From: Brevibacterium luteolum
Lineage (GTDB): Bacteria > Actinomycetota > Actinomycetes > Actinomycetales > Brevibacteriaceae
NCBI RefSeq assembly: GCF_013004595.1
Contig: NZ_JABEMC010000004.1
Coordinates: 1 to 64,000, forward strand
Reading direction: 5' to 3'
DNA length: 64,000 bases
Both the position numbers and the translations under genes were made by a program. Positions 52,293 through 60,673 of this stretch are shown in pieces (the stretch's first letter is position 1; each line of letters begins with the position of its first letter). The notes beneath the pieces were generated by a model, which did not search any database, was not told where the DNA came from, and worked only from the letters and a program-made list of their open reading frames with translations.

Positions 52293-52313
52293 GCACCATG
52301 ATAGTCATAGTGC
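52293..52313. promoter_or_regulatory. Candidate ArsR-family operator palindrome
   Basis: 21-base imperfect palindrome GCACCATGATAGTCATAGTGC centred on 52303, with 8 of 10 arm positions matching and a perfect ATGA-N3-TCAT core. It lies in the 127-base divergent gap between aspS (start 52217) and the ArsR-type gene (start 52345), where winged-helix ArsR proteins usually bind to control their own promoters. Confidence 0.55.
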
Positions 52314-52344
52314 GCGGTACTGATGGAAAGGCTGGACGCTGCGA

Positions 52345-52734
52345 ATGACTCATGACACTCCCCCCGGATCTGCCGTTCCCGAGGTGCCGACGCCCGCCCA
52401 GGTCGATGTCGCTGCCGAGACGTTCCGGATGCTGTCCTCATCGACCCGGCTGTTCATCGTGTGGCATCTGCTCCATGGGGAGCGCGATGTCAGCAGCCTG
52501 GCCGAGGAATGCGGGGTCAGCGTGCAGGTGGTATCCCAGCATCTGGCGAAGATGCGCCTGGCAGGCCTCGTGTCCTCCAGACGGGACGGCAAGCACATCT
52601 TCTACGTCGTCGACGACCCGCACGTGGTGACGATGGTCTCGGAGATCTTCGACCACATCGCCCCAGACGGCTCGCTGGCCCCGGACCCGGAGCCGCGCAC
52701 GGCGGCCCCGCTGCGGGTCCAGGGCGAGGGCTGA
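52345..52734 (+). CDS. ArsR/SmtB-family metal-responsive regulator
   Basis: 129-residue winged-helix repressor. The recognition helix lies in VSVQVVSQHLAKMRLAGLV and the wing in SSRRDGKHIFYVV. The metal site of the alpha-5 type is recognisable: D91 and H93 in DDPHVV and H104 in IFDHIAPD, spaced as in CzrA and NmtR; the fourth usual ligand position (107) is Pro, with Asp next to it. The alpha-3N Cys box (ELCVC) is absent. A Zn, Co or Ni sensor is most likely. No transporter gene is adjacent, so its target is either itself, aspS, or a distant efflux gene. ATG start; GGAAAGG lies about 12 bases upstream. Confidence 0.85.
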   Translation: MTHDTPPGSAVPEVPTPAQVDVAAETFRMLSSSTRLFIVWHLLHGERDVSSLAEECGVSVQVVSQHLAKMRLAGLVSSRRDGKHIFYVVDDPHVVTMVSEIFDHIAPDGSLAPDPEPRTAAPLRVQGEG

Positions 52735-52757
52735 GGGTCCAGGTCGAGACCTGTGGG

Positions 52758-54110
52758 TCAGGCCTCGTCGCCGGCGACGCGTTCGACCCGCGGCCACACG
52801 TCCTCGGCCGGCGGTGTCCACAGCTCGGGGTCGGCTGAGACCTGCTCGCCGGAGCGGATGTCCTTGACCTCGTGACCGGTCTCACCGTCGACGAACCACA
52901 CATACGGGATGCCGCGGCGGTCGGCGAAGCGGATCTGCTTGCCGAACTTGCTGGCAGCCGGTGCGACGTCGACGGGGATGCCGCGGCGGCGCAGCTGCAT
53001 GGCCACCGCATCGGCCTCGCTGCGGCCGCTTTCATCGGTGACGGCGATGAGCACGGCTGTGGGCACCGAGCGGGTCGCGGCCACCATCCGGTTCTTACCG
53101 ACCAGCCGCGACATCAGCCGGGAGACGCCGAGTGAGATGCCAACACCGGCGTAGGTCTTCTTGCCGTTAGAGGCCAGGGAGTCGTAGCGGCCGCCGGAGC
53201 ACACCGAGCCGAGCGATTCGTGGCCGAGCAGCTGGGTCTCGTACACCGAACCGGTGTAGTAGTCCAGGCCGCGGGCGATCTTGAGCTGGGCGACGACGAC
53301 GCCGGGCTGGATGCGGTGGGCGGCATCGACGAGGCGGACAAGGGATTCGAGTCCCTCATCGAGCAGCGCATCGCTGACGCCGAGGGCGAGGACCTCATCG
53401 GCGAACGCCGAGGTGTCGGATTCGATGGCTGCCAGCTTCAAAAGCGCCTGCTGCTGGGCCGCCGAAGCGCCGGCGTCGGCGGCGAGCAGCTCGCCGACCC
53501 GGTCGGGGCCGATCTTGTCGTACTTATCAAGGCTGCGCAGCACAGCCGGGATGTTCTCCAGGCCCAGACCGCGAGCGAAGCCTTCAAGCAGCTTGCGGTT
53601 GTTGGCCAGGATCCTGACCGGCGGCACGCCGAGTTCGCGCAGCGCGTCGAAGGCCTGCGCCATCACCAGCGGGACCTCGACTTCGAAGTGATCGGCGAGG
53701 CTGTCCTCGGCGACGACGTCGATGTCGGCCTGGATGAATTCGCGGAACCGGCCGTCCTGGGGGCGCTCACCGCGCCACACCGGCTGGATCTGGTAGCGCT
53801 TGAACGGGAACGACAGGTGGCCTGCGTTCTCGACGACGTAGCGGGCGAAGGGCACCGTCAGGTCGAAGTGCAGGCCCATCGGGTTGCGGGAGTCAGACGG
53901 GTCGCCGTGCAGCCGGGAGACAGCGAAGATCTCCTTGTCGATCTCACCATCCTTGGCCAGTGCGCTGAGCGGTTCGACGGCACGCGTATGCAGCGCCGCA
54001 TAGCCGTTGAGCTCGAAGGTGTGCTTGAGCAGGTCGATGACCCGCTCTTCGACGATGCGGTCGGCGGGCAGCCATTCGGGGAATCCGGACAGGCGTGCGG
54101 CTTGTGCCAT
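52758..54110 (-). CDS. hisS: Histidyl-tRNA synthetase
   Basis: 450-residue class II synthetase. Motif 2 region PVWRGERPQDGRFREFIQADID, the histidine A motif ARGLDYYTGSVYE and the signature CSGGRYDSL are present; the C-terminal anticodon domain starts near residue 340. The ATG at 54110 matches the family N-terminus and has AAGGAG ten bases upstream. Long-type open frame upstream is not coding. Converges with the ArsR gene across 22 bases. Confidence 0.96.
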   Translation of the reverse strand: MAQAARLSGFPEWLPADRIVEERVIDLLKHTFELNGYAALHTRAVEPLSALAKDGEIDKEIFAVSRLHGDPSDSRNPMGLHFDLTVPFARYVVENAGHLSFPFKRYQIQPVWRGERPQDGRFREFIQADIDVVAEDSLADHFEVEVPLVMAQAFDALRELGVPPVRILANNRKLLEGFARGLGLENIPAVLRSLDKYDKIGPDRVGELLAADAGASAAQQQALLKLAAIESDTSAFADEVLALGVSDALLDEGLESLVRLVDAAHRIQPGVVVAQLKIARGLDYYTGSVYETQLLGHESLGSVCSGGRYDSLASNGKKTYAGVGISLGVSRLMSRLVGKNRMVAATRSVPTAVLIAVTDESGRSEADAVAMQLRRRGIPVDVAPAASKFGKQIRFADRRGIPYVWFVDGETGHEVKDIRSGEQVSADPELWTPPAEDVWPRVERVAGDEA

Positions 54111-54238
54111 GTGAGTCGTTCTCCTTGCCAGTGAGTGCCGACGGTGCTGTGCGCCGACCGCATCCATCATAGGCGGCAGCCGGTGCCAGCCGGTCGGCTG
54201 GTCGTCATATGCGCTTCTCCCCTGCGGCAGGCGCCGGT

Positions 54239-54922
54239 TCAGAGGAAGGGGTTGGTGCGCAGCTCGTGGGCGATCGTGCTGCCGGGCCCGTGCCCGGGCA
54301 GGATCGGGGTGTCCGGCATCGAGGCGAACATGCGCAGCGAGGTGCGCATCGCCTGATCGTCACCACCGGGCAGGTCGGTGCGCCCGATCGATCCGGCGAA
54401 GAGCACATCGCCGGTGAAGAGCACTTCGGGCACCTCCAGATCCTCGGCCGCGCCCGAGGTGTCGCGCACCCGCCAGAGTGTCGACCCCTCGGTGTGCCCG
54501 GGCGCGTAGGTCGCCTCGATCACCAGCCCGGCAGCCTGCCAGCACGCACCATCGGCGGTCTCGACCACCTCGGGCGCGGTCCAGTCGCCGATCATCCCGC
54601 CGAGCATCTGCCCCAGCTCCGGTGACAGGGTGCCGGCAGGGTCGGCCAGCCGGTAAACATCAGGGGCGGCGAGGTGGGCCTGAAGGCTCGGGAACACCTC
54701 GCGCAGGCGGGGCAGGCCGAGGACATGGTCGGGGTGGCCGTGGGTGAGCAGCACCGCGACCGGGGTCCAGCCGAGTTCGTCGAGCAGCGTCTTCATGCGC
54801 GGGGCGCAGTCGAAGCCGGCGTCGACGAGCAGGCATTCGCGTGCCTGCCCCTCGGGATGCTCAGCGGCGACGGCATAGCAGTTGACGTCGAGGAACTCGG
54901 CGCGGACTCCAGCAATCTCCAT
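54239..54922 (-). CDS. MBL-fold metallo-hydrolase
   Basis: 227-residue metallo-beta-lactamase-fold protein of the glyoxalase II/YcbL type. Metal motif THGHPDHVLG, a further His in YAPGHTEGS, the Asp in LFTGDVLFAGSIGR, and the last His in ILPGHGPGSTI. Such proteins sit next to hisS in many actinobacteria; the substrate is uncertain, and hydroxyacylglutathione hydrolase activity is only a family guess. The ATG at 54922 is preceded by TACACT seven bases upstream with no ribosome binding site, so it is probably leaderless. Confidence 0.9.
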   Translation of the reverse strand: MEIAGVRAEFLDVNCYAVAAEHPEGQARECLLVDAGFDCAPRMKTLLDELGWTPVAVLLTHGHPDHVLGLPRLREVFPSLQAHLAAPDVYRLADPAGTLSPELGQMLGGMIGDWTAPEVVETADGACWQAAGLVIEATYAPGHTEGSTLWRVRDTSGAAEDLEVPEVLFTGDVLFAGSIGRTDLPGGDDQAMRTSLRMFASMPDTPILPGHGPGSTIAHELRTNPFL

Positions 54923-54928
54923 GCCACC

Positions 54929-54934
54929 AGTGTA
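54929..54934 (-). promoter_or_regulatory. -10 box for the leaderless MBL gene
   Basis: TACACT on the minus strand, separated by six bases from the ATG. This spacing would start transcription at the start codon. The upstream region diverges towards the DUF349 gene, whose own -10 may be TATGCT at 54977-54982 on the plus strand. Confidence 0.5.
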
Positions 54935-55049
54935 TCGACCCGTGCGGAGCGCGGCGGGCGCGCGCGGTTTTGTCGTTATGCTGGGAAGGTACATTCCCGC
55001 GTTGAGTGATCCGTCACAGGATTCGACCGACGATACGACAAGGTGCCAT

Positions 55050-56492
55050 ATGACCGACGAGACGCAGCAGTCCACTTCCGCGCCCACGCCTGCCGGCGCT
55101 TCCCAGTCCTCCGACGCCCCGAAGCCGAAGCCGGCGCCGGTGCCCAAGCCCTCGGCGGTCCCCTCGCCGGCGGCCCTGCGTCCCCGGCCCGGTCAGGCCC
55201 CTGCCGCCCCGGCGGCACCGGCCCACGACCGGACCGCGGAGATCGCTGAGGCGAAGACGTTCGGCCGGGTCGGTGAGGACTCGACGGTCTACGTCAAGAC
55301 CTCTGATGGTGAGCGGGAGGTCGGCCAGTACCCGGATGCCGATGAGGCCCAGGCGCTGGAGTACTTCGCGAAGAAGTACCTCGATCTCGCCGATGCCGTC
55401 ACGCTGCTGGAGCAGCGCCTGGCTGCTGGTGCCGCCGGTGCCACTGTCGCCGAGGCGGCCGGCACCCAGCGTGAGGCGCTCGCGGACGCGCAGGTCGTCG
55501 GTGATCTCGATGCGCTGCGCGCCCGGCTCGATGCCGTCTCGGAGAAGGCAGCCGAGGCCACTGCCCAGCAGGCACAGGCGCATGAGGAGTCGAAGGCTGC
55601 CGGCCTGCAGGCGCGCATCAAGGTCGTCGAGGAAGCCGAGGCGATCGCCGATGCGGATCCGGCGCGTGTGCAGTGGAAGCAGTCGAGTGCCCGGATGAAG
55701 GAGCTGTTCGAGCAGTGGAAGCAGGTGCAGGCGACGACGCCGAGGCTGCCGCGCTCGCAGGACCAGCAGCTGTGGGGCCGGTTCTCCAAGGCCCGCAACC
55801 GCTTCGACAAGGCCCGCCGCGAGTTCTTCTCCGCTCTCGATGAGCGCAACGCTGAGGGAAAGCGGATCAAGCAGAAGCTCGTGACCGAGGCTGAGGCGAT
55901 GTCGGATTCGACCGACTGGCGTGAGACCGCCCAGCAGTACCGGCGCCTCATGGACCGGTGGAAGGCCGCACCGCGTGCCGGGCGCAAGGACGACGACGCT
56001 CTGTGGGCGAAGTTCCGGGCCGCCCAGGATCGGTTCTTCGCGGCCCGCAACCGGGCCAATGAGGAGGTCGAGGCTGAGTACGGCGAAAACCTCAAGGTCA
56101 AGGAGAAGCTGCTGGCTGAGGCTGAGGCGCTGCTGCCGATCACCGATCCGGTGACGGCGAAGGAGAAGCTGCGTGTCATCCAGGATCGGTGGGAGGACGC
56201 CGGCAAGGTGCCCCGAGCTGATATCTCCCGGATGGAAGGCGGGCTGCGCGCTGTTGAGCGGGCGCTGGCTGAGGCGGAGGACGCTGAGTGGCGGCGCACG
56301 AATCCGGAGCACCAGGCCCGCACCTCGGGCATGCTCGCCCAGCTCGATGCCTCGATCGCTGAGCTGGAGGCCGAGCTGGAGAAGGCCGAGGCCGCTGGCA
56401 AGGACAGCGACATCGCCAAGGCGCGTGAGGCTCTGGAGGCCCGCCGTGCCTGGCGCGACCAGGTCGCCCGCACGGCTGAAGAGATGCAGTGA
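55050..56492 (+). CDS. DUF349 domain protein
   Basis: 480-residue, largely coiled-coil cytoplasmic protein. Residues 1-60 are a Pro/Ala/Ser-rich disordered arm (KPKPAPVPKPSAVPSPAA). From about 60 there is a short folded region, then helical repeats of the DUF349 type with recurring W-K and R-F-x-x-AR patterns (WKQSSARMKELFEQWKQV, LWGRFSKARNRFDKARREFF, LWAKFRAAQDRFFAARNR). The function is unknown; it is common beside rel in actinobacteria. The ATG at 55050 has AAGG seven bases upstream. Confidence 0.88.
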   Translation: MTDETQQSTSAPTPAGASQSSDAPKPKPAPVPKPSAVPSPAALRPRPGQAPAAPAAPAHDRTAEIAEAKTFGRVGEDSTVYVKTSDGEREVGQYPDADEAQALEYFAKKYLDLADAVTLLEQRLAAGAAGATVAEAAGTQREALADAQVVGDLDALRARLDAVSEKAAEATAQQAQAHEESKAAGLQARIKVVEEAEAIADADPARVQWKQSSARMKELFEQWKQVQATTPRLPRSQDQQLWGRFSKARNRFDKARREFFSALDERNAEGKRIKQKLVTEAEAMSDSTDWRETAQQYRRLMDRWKAAPRAGRKDDDALWAKFRAAQDRFFAARNRANEEVEAEYGENLKVKEKLLAEAEALLPITDPVTAKEKLRVIQDRWEDAGKVPRADISRMEGGLRAVERALAEAEDAEWRRTNPEHQARTSGMLAQLDASIAELEAELEKAEAAGKDSDIAKAREALEARRAWRDQVARTAEEMQ

Positions 56493-56517
56493 CGCCTGCG
56501 TCTGATTGAGACTGCCG

Positions 56518-56551
56518 ACTGCGGCTCGCCTGTCCTCAGGCGGGCCGCAGT
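56518..56551 (+). terminator. Terminator of the DUF349 gene
   Basis: 15-bp stem with one G-U pair (ACTGCGGCTCGCCTG and CAGGCGGGCCGCAGT) around a TCCT loop, starting 26 bases after the stop. Followed by GCTCTGTCC, with no strong T run. Confidence 0.8.
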
Positions 56552-56614
56552 GCTCTGTCCACAGATTCGGGCCAGCGCCTGGTCTGCCGGCATGAGCTGG
56601 GCCAGAGTGGGGGC

Positions 56615-57193
56615 ATGGATGATCTGCTGCGTTTGGGTGAGCCGCTGAGCTACACCGAGCTCATGGAGCTGACCTTCGATGGGCTGGCCTTCCGGCTCTC
56701 AGCAACCTGCTGGGCGCCGGTGGGCATGCCGGTCGATGCGCGGCTGCGGGCCAGCAGCGTCGAGGCCGCTCCACTGCCGGGACTGGTGCTCAGCCACCGG
56801 TCGGCGCACTGGGTGTGGTGGGGTTCGGGTCTGGCGCCGGTGGTTGCGGAATACACCACACGGGTGCGGCGCCGCATCCGGGCTGCCCGCCTGCCGGTCG
56901 TCGTCCACGAACGCGATGTGTGCCCCGCCGAAGAAGCTGAGCTGGCCGGGCTGGCCCTGACGACACCGGAGCGGACGCTGTACGACCTGCTCTATGAGCT
57001 CCTCGATGCTGACACGGACGAGGAGACGGTGCGCGCCGGCGCGCAGGCCGTACTCGAGTCAGTCGGCTTCGATGAGCAGATCGCGCTCACCCGGTTCGTC
57101 GCTGAGCAGTACCGGCGCCCGCATCTCGTGCGGATGCGCGGCCTGCTCGGTGACATCATCCCCCATGCGCGCACGCTCCTGCCGATCCGCTGA
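56615..57193 (+). CDS. Orphan AbiEi-antitoxin-like protein
   Basis: 192-residue protein I do not recognise with certainty. It shows a pattern common to actinobacterial proteins labelled type IV antitoxin AbiEi-like: PLPGLVLSHRSAHWVWWGSG, then a basic stretch RVRRRIRAARLPVVVHERDV, then LALTTPERTLYDLL, and a helical C-terminus. The usual N-terminal winged helix is not obvious. No AbiEii nucleotidyltransferase gene is adjacent; the neighbours are DUF349 and rel. ATG start with a purine-rich GAGTGGGGG upstream. Convergent with rel across only ten bases. Confidence 0.55.
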   Translation: MDDLLRLGEPLSYTELMELTFDGLAFRLSATCWAPVGMPVDARLRASSVEAAPLPGLVLSHRSAHWVWWGSGLAPVVAEYTTRVRRRIRAARLPVVVHERDVCPAEEAELAGLALTTPERTLYDLLYELLDADTDEETVRAGAQAVLESVGFDEQIALTRFVAEQYRRPHLVRMRGLLGDIIPHARTLLPIR

Positions 57194-57203
57194 GACCGGT
57201 GGT

Positions 57204-59522
57204 TCAGCCGCCGGTGATGCGGTAGACGTCGAAGACGCCTTCAACCTGTTTGACGGCCGAGAGCACAGTGTCGAGGTGGGTGGAGTCGCCGATCTCGAAG
57301 ACGAACCGCGACTGCGCCACCCGGGCCCGTGAGGTCGCCACCGAGGCAGACAGGATGTTGACGTGGTTGTCGGTGAGGACCTTGGTGATGTCAGAGAGCA
57401 GTCCGGCGCGGTCGAGTGCCTCGACCTGGATCTGGACGAGGTAGATGCCCTGCGAGTGGTGTGCCCATTCGACTTCGACGATGCGCTCGGGTTCGCGTTT
57501 GAGACTCGAGACGTTCTTGCAGTCGGTCCGGTGCACGGACACCCCGGCGCCGCGGGTGACGAATCCCATGATGGTGTCGCCGGGCACGGGTGTGCAGCAG
57601 CGGGCGAGCTTGACGAGGATGTCATCAGAGCCCTTGACGCGCACACCCTCGGTTGAGGAATGGTGGCCGCGGGACTTGCCGCGCCGATTCGACGGCCGCA
57701 GGATCTCGGTCGTCGGCTGGTCATCTTCCTGCTCGTCTGCCGAGACCTCCTTGGCCAGCAGATCGACGACGTGGGCGGCTGACATGTTGCCGTTGCCGAT
57801 CGCAGCATAGAGCGCGGTGACATCCGGCAGCCGCTGTTCACTCGCAACGACGAGCAGAGCTTCCTGGCTCATGAGCGCATCAGCTGACAGATGGTGGCGG
57901 CGCATCGCCCGGGCCAGCTGGTCGCGGCCGGTCTCGATGGCCTCTTCGCGGCGCTCCTTGGAGAACCACTGGCGGATCTTGTTGCGCGCCCTAGGACTGG
58001 TGACGAAGGCCAGCCAGTCGCGGGACGGCCCGGCGTTCTCGTCCTTGGAGGTGAAGACCTCGACGACGTCGCCGTTGTGCAGCTTCGAGTCCAGGGAGAC
58101 GAGCCGTCCGTTGACGCGTGCGCCCATCGTCTTGTGTCCGACCTCGGTGTGGACGGCATAGGCGAAGTCGACCGGGGTCGCGTCTGCCGGCAGGGAGATG
58201 ATGTCGCCCTTGGGCGTGAAGATGTAGACCTCTTTGGAGTTGACCTCGAAGCGCAGGTTGTCGAGGAACTCGTCCGGGTCGGAGGTCTCCCGTTGCCAGT
58301 CGAGCAGCTGACGCAGCCATGCGACCTGGTCGACCTCACCGGAGTCGCCGACCTTGGCCATCCGTCCGCCGGCGGCGTTGATCGCCTGGGGGTTGACCTT
58401 GCGGCGGTCCTTGTACTTCCAGTGCGCGGCGATGCCGAACTCGGCTCGCCGGTGCATCTCATGCGTCCGGATCTGGATCTCGACCGGTTTGCCGTAGGGC
58501 CCGATGACGGTGGTGTGCAGGCTCTGGTACATGTTGTACTTCGGCATGGCGATGTAGTCCTTGAACCGGCCGGCGATCGGCGACCACTTTGCGTGGACGA
58601 GGCCGAGCACGCCGTAGCATTCGCGCACCGTCTCCACCAGCACACGCACGCCGACGAGGTCGTAGATGTCGGCGAATTCGTGGCCGCGGACGACCATCTT
58701 CTGGTAGATCGAGTAGTAGTGCTTCGGGCGGCCGGAAATCTCGGCGATGATGTTGGCCTCGCCGGCTTCCTCCTTGATCTCCTTCGACACGATCGCCAGA
58801 TACTTCTCGCGCTCCGGGGCGCGTTCGGCCACGAGCCGGACGATCTCGGAATACACCTTCGGGTAGAGCACCTGGAATGACAGGTCCTCGAGCTCCCATT
58901 TGATGGTGTTCATGCCCAGCCGGTGTGCCAGCGGAGCGAAGATCTCCAGGGTCTCCTTGGCCTTCTTCTGGCTCGAGGCGGCCGGCACGTACTTCCACGT
59001 GCGGGCGTTGTGCAGCCGGTCGGCGAGCTTGATGACGAGCACCCGGATGTCCTTGGACATCGCCAGGATCATCTTGCGCACGGTCTCGGACTGCGTGGCT
59101 GCGCCGTATTCGATCTTGTCGAGCTTGGTGACGCCGTCGACCATGAGGGCGATCTCGTCGCCGAAGTCCTCGCGCAGCTGGTCGAGGCTGTACTCGGTGT
59201 CCTCGACGGTGTCGTGCAGCAGCGCTGCGGCCAGCGTCGAGGAGTTCATGCCGATCTCGGCGAGGATGGTGGCGACCGCGACCGGGTGGGTGATGTAGGG
59301 GTCGCCGCTCTTGCGCATCTGGCCGCGATGCCATTTCTCGGCGGTGCGGTAGGCCCGGACGATGAGCTCGACATCGTCCTTGGGATGGCTGTGGGCGACT
59401 GCCTGCAGCAGCGGGCCGAGGGCCTTCGGGTGCTGCGGGGCATGCTGGGAGCGGGCCGTCCAGAAGGCCAGGCGGGAGATGCCGCGCGGCCTGCGCGTGG
59501 ACTCACCGGTGGTGTCGGCCAC
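57204..59522 (-). CDS. rel: Bifunctional (p)ppGpp synthetase/hydrolase
   Basis: 772-residue stringent-response enzyme. The N-terminal HD hydrolase has the HD pair in ALLHDTVEDTEYSLDQL and RLHNART; the synthetase domain has YQSLHTTVIGPYGKPVEIQ; then TGS (FTPKGDIISLPADATPVDFAYA), a helical/zinc-finger region (CCTPVPGDTIMGFVTRGAGVSVHRTDC) and a C-terminal ACT domain. Both catalytic domains look intact, so it can make and degrade (p)ppGpp. GTG start with AAGGGAG six bases upstream. Confidence 0.96.
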   Translation of the reverse strand: MADTTGESTRRPRGISRLAFWTARSQHAPQHPKALGPLLQAVAHSHPKDDVELIVRAYRTAEKWHRGQMRKSGDPYITHPVAVATILAEIGMNSSTLAAALLHDTVEDTEYSLDQLREDFGDEIALMVDGVTKLDKIEYGAATQSETVRKMILAMSKDIRVLVIKLADRLHNARTWKYVPAASSQKKAKETLEIFAPLAHRLGMNTIKWELEDLSFQVLYPKVYSEIVRLVAERAPEREKYLAIVSKEIKEEAGEANIIAEISGRPKHYYSIYQKMVVRGHEFADIYDLVGVRVLVETVRECYGVLGLVHAKWSPIAGRFKDYIAMPKYNMYQSLHTTVIGPYGKPVEIQIRTHEMHRRAEFGIAAHWKYKDRRKVNPQAINAAGGRMAKVGDSGEVDQVAWLRQLLDWQRETSDPDEFLDNLRFEVNSKEVYIFTPKGDIISLPADATPVDFAYAVHTEVGHKTMGARVNGRLVSLDSKLHNGDVVEVFTSKDENAGPSRDWLAFVTSPRARNKIRQWFSKERREEAIETGRDQLARAMRRHHLSADALMSQEALLVVASEQRLPDVTALYAAIGNGNMSAAHVVDLLAKEVSADEQEDDQPTTEILRPSNRRGKSRGHHSSTEGVRVKGSDDILVKLARCCTPVPGDTIMGFVTRGAGVSVHRTDCKNVSSLKREPERIVEVEWAHHSQGIYLVQIQVEALDRAGLLSDITKVLTDNHVNILSASVATSRARVAQSRFVFEIGDSTHLDTVLSAVKQVEGVFDVYRITGG

Positions 59523-59549
59523 GTGTCGCTCCCTTCGTCACATAATCAA

Positions 59550-59585
59550 CAGACCATGACAGGAGAGCATTCCTGCCATGGTCTG
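59550..59585 (-). terminator. Terminator of the secDF operon
   Basis: Stem CAGACCATG / CATGGTCTG with an inner CAGGA / TCCTG stem (one A-C mismatch) and a GAGCAT loop. On the minus strand it is followed by TTGATTATG. It lies 60 bases after the secF stop and upstream of rel. Confidence 0.85.
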
Positions 59586-59644
59586 TCCATCTTACGCGCT
59601 TCTGTGGGCTGCGCGGGCGAGGCGAGCGTGTTCGCTGATGCGGA

Positions 59645-60673
59645 TCAGGCGCGCACGTCCTCGAACAGCACGGGTGGGCGGTCGGGCAGTCCGCGCTTGC
59701 GGCGGTGCTCGTCGACCATCGCCTCCTGCTCCTTGACGGCCGGTTCGTTCTGCCGCAGCAGGTTGTACAGCGGCGAGGCGACGAACAGGGTCGAGGCGGC
59801 AGCGACGATCGTGCCGATGAACAGCGAGAGCGCGATGTCGGTCAGGGTGCCGGCGCCGAGCAGGAACACGCCGATGAAGAGGATCGCTGCGATCGGCAGC
59901 ACCGAGATCATCGAGGTGTTGATCGAGCGCACGGTCGTCTGGTTGACGCCGAGATTGACGAGCTCGGAGAACTTCATGCGGTTGTTCTCCTTGAAGTCCT
60001 CGGTGTTCTCGCGGATCTTGTCGAAGACCACCACTGTGTCGTACAGCGAGAAGCTGAGCACGGTGAGGAAGCCGATGATCGCCTCCGGGGTGACTTCGAA
60101 GCCGAGGGCGGAGTAGATGCCCATCGTGACGACCATGACGAAGACGAGACCGAGGATCGCTGCCAGTGACATCTTCCAGGTGCGGAAGTAGATCGCCATC
60201 ACGAGCATCGCGATCGCGACGAAGATGACGAGTGCGCGCGTCATCTTCTCAGTCACGTCCTGACCCCACTTCGGGCCGACGAAGTTCGAAGTGACGTCGG
60301 CGTTCTCGACGTTGTACGACGTCACGAGCGCGTCACGGACCTGCTGCATCTGATCGTCGGTCAGCTGGTCGGTGTCGATCTTGATGGACGTGTCCGAGGT
60401 CGGCACGACCGTGGTCGAGACGTTGTTGCCGACGACCTCCGCAACTGCGTCGTGAGCGTGCTGCTCGGAGGTGTCCGAGGTGTTGGCGATCTGGAACTGG
60501 GAACCGCCCTTGAAGGCGATGCCGAGGTTGAATCCGCCCAGCAGCGGCACGATGAGCGAGGCGATCATGAGGGCGATCGCGATGCCCAGCCACAGCTTCG
60601 AACGCTTGATGAACGGGATCGAGGTGCGGCCCGAGTGCAGGTCATTGCCCCAGGCGAAGAACGAGCGCATCAT
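59645..60673 (-). CDS. secF: Protein translocase subunit SecF
   Basis: 342-residue inner-membrane partner of SecD that uses proton motive force to help preprotein export. Six membrane segments, with the characteristic NLGIAFKGGSQFQ after the first helix and the GFFTVLSFSLYDTVVVFDKIREN-type region (here FLTVLSFSLYDTVVVFDKIR). A basic C-terminal tail follows. The ATG-ATG start overlaps the secD stop by four bases. Confidence 0.95.
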   Translation of the reverse strand: MMRSFFAWGNDLHSGRTSIPFIKRSKLWLGIAIALMIASLIVPLLGGFNLGIAFKGGSQFQIANTSDTSEQHAHDAVAEVVGNNVSTTVVPTSDTSIKIDTDQLTDDQMQQVRDALVTSYNVENADVTSNFVGPKWGQDVTEKMTRALVIFVAIAMLVMAIYFRTWKMSLAAILGLVFVMVVTMGIYSALGFEVTPEAIIGFLTVLSFSLYDTVVVFDKIRENTEDFKENNRMKFSELVNLGVNQTTVRSINTSMISVLPIAAILFIGVFLLGAGTLTDIALSLFIGTIVAAASTLFVASPLYNLLRQNEPAVKEQEAMVDEHRRKRGLPDRPPVLFEDVRA

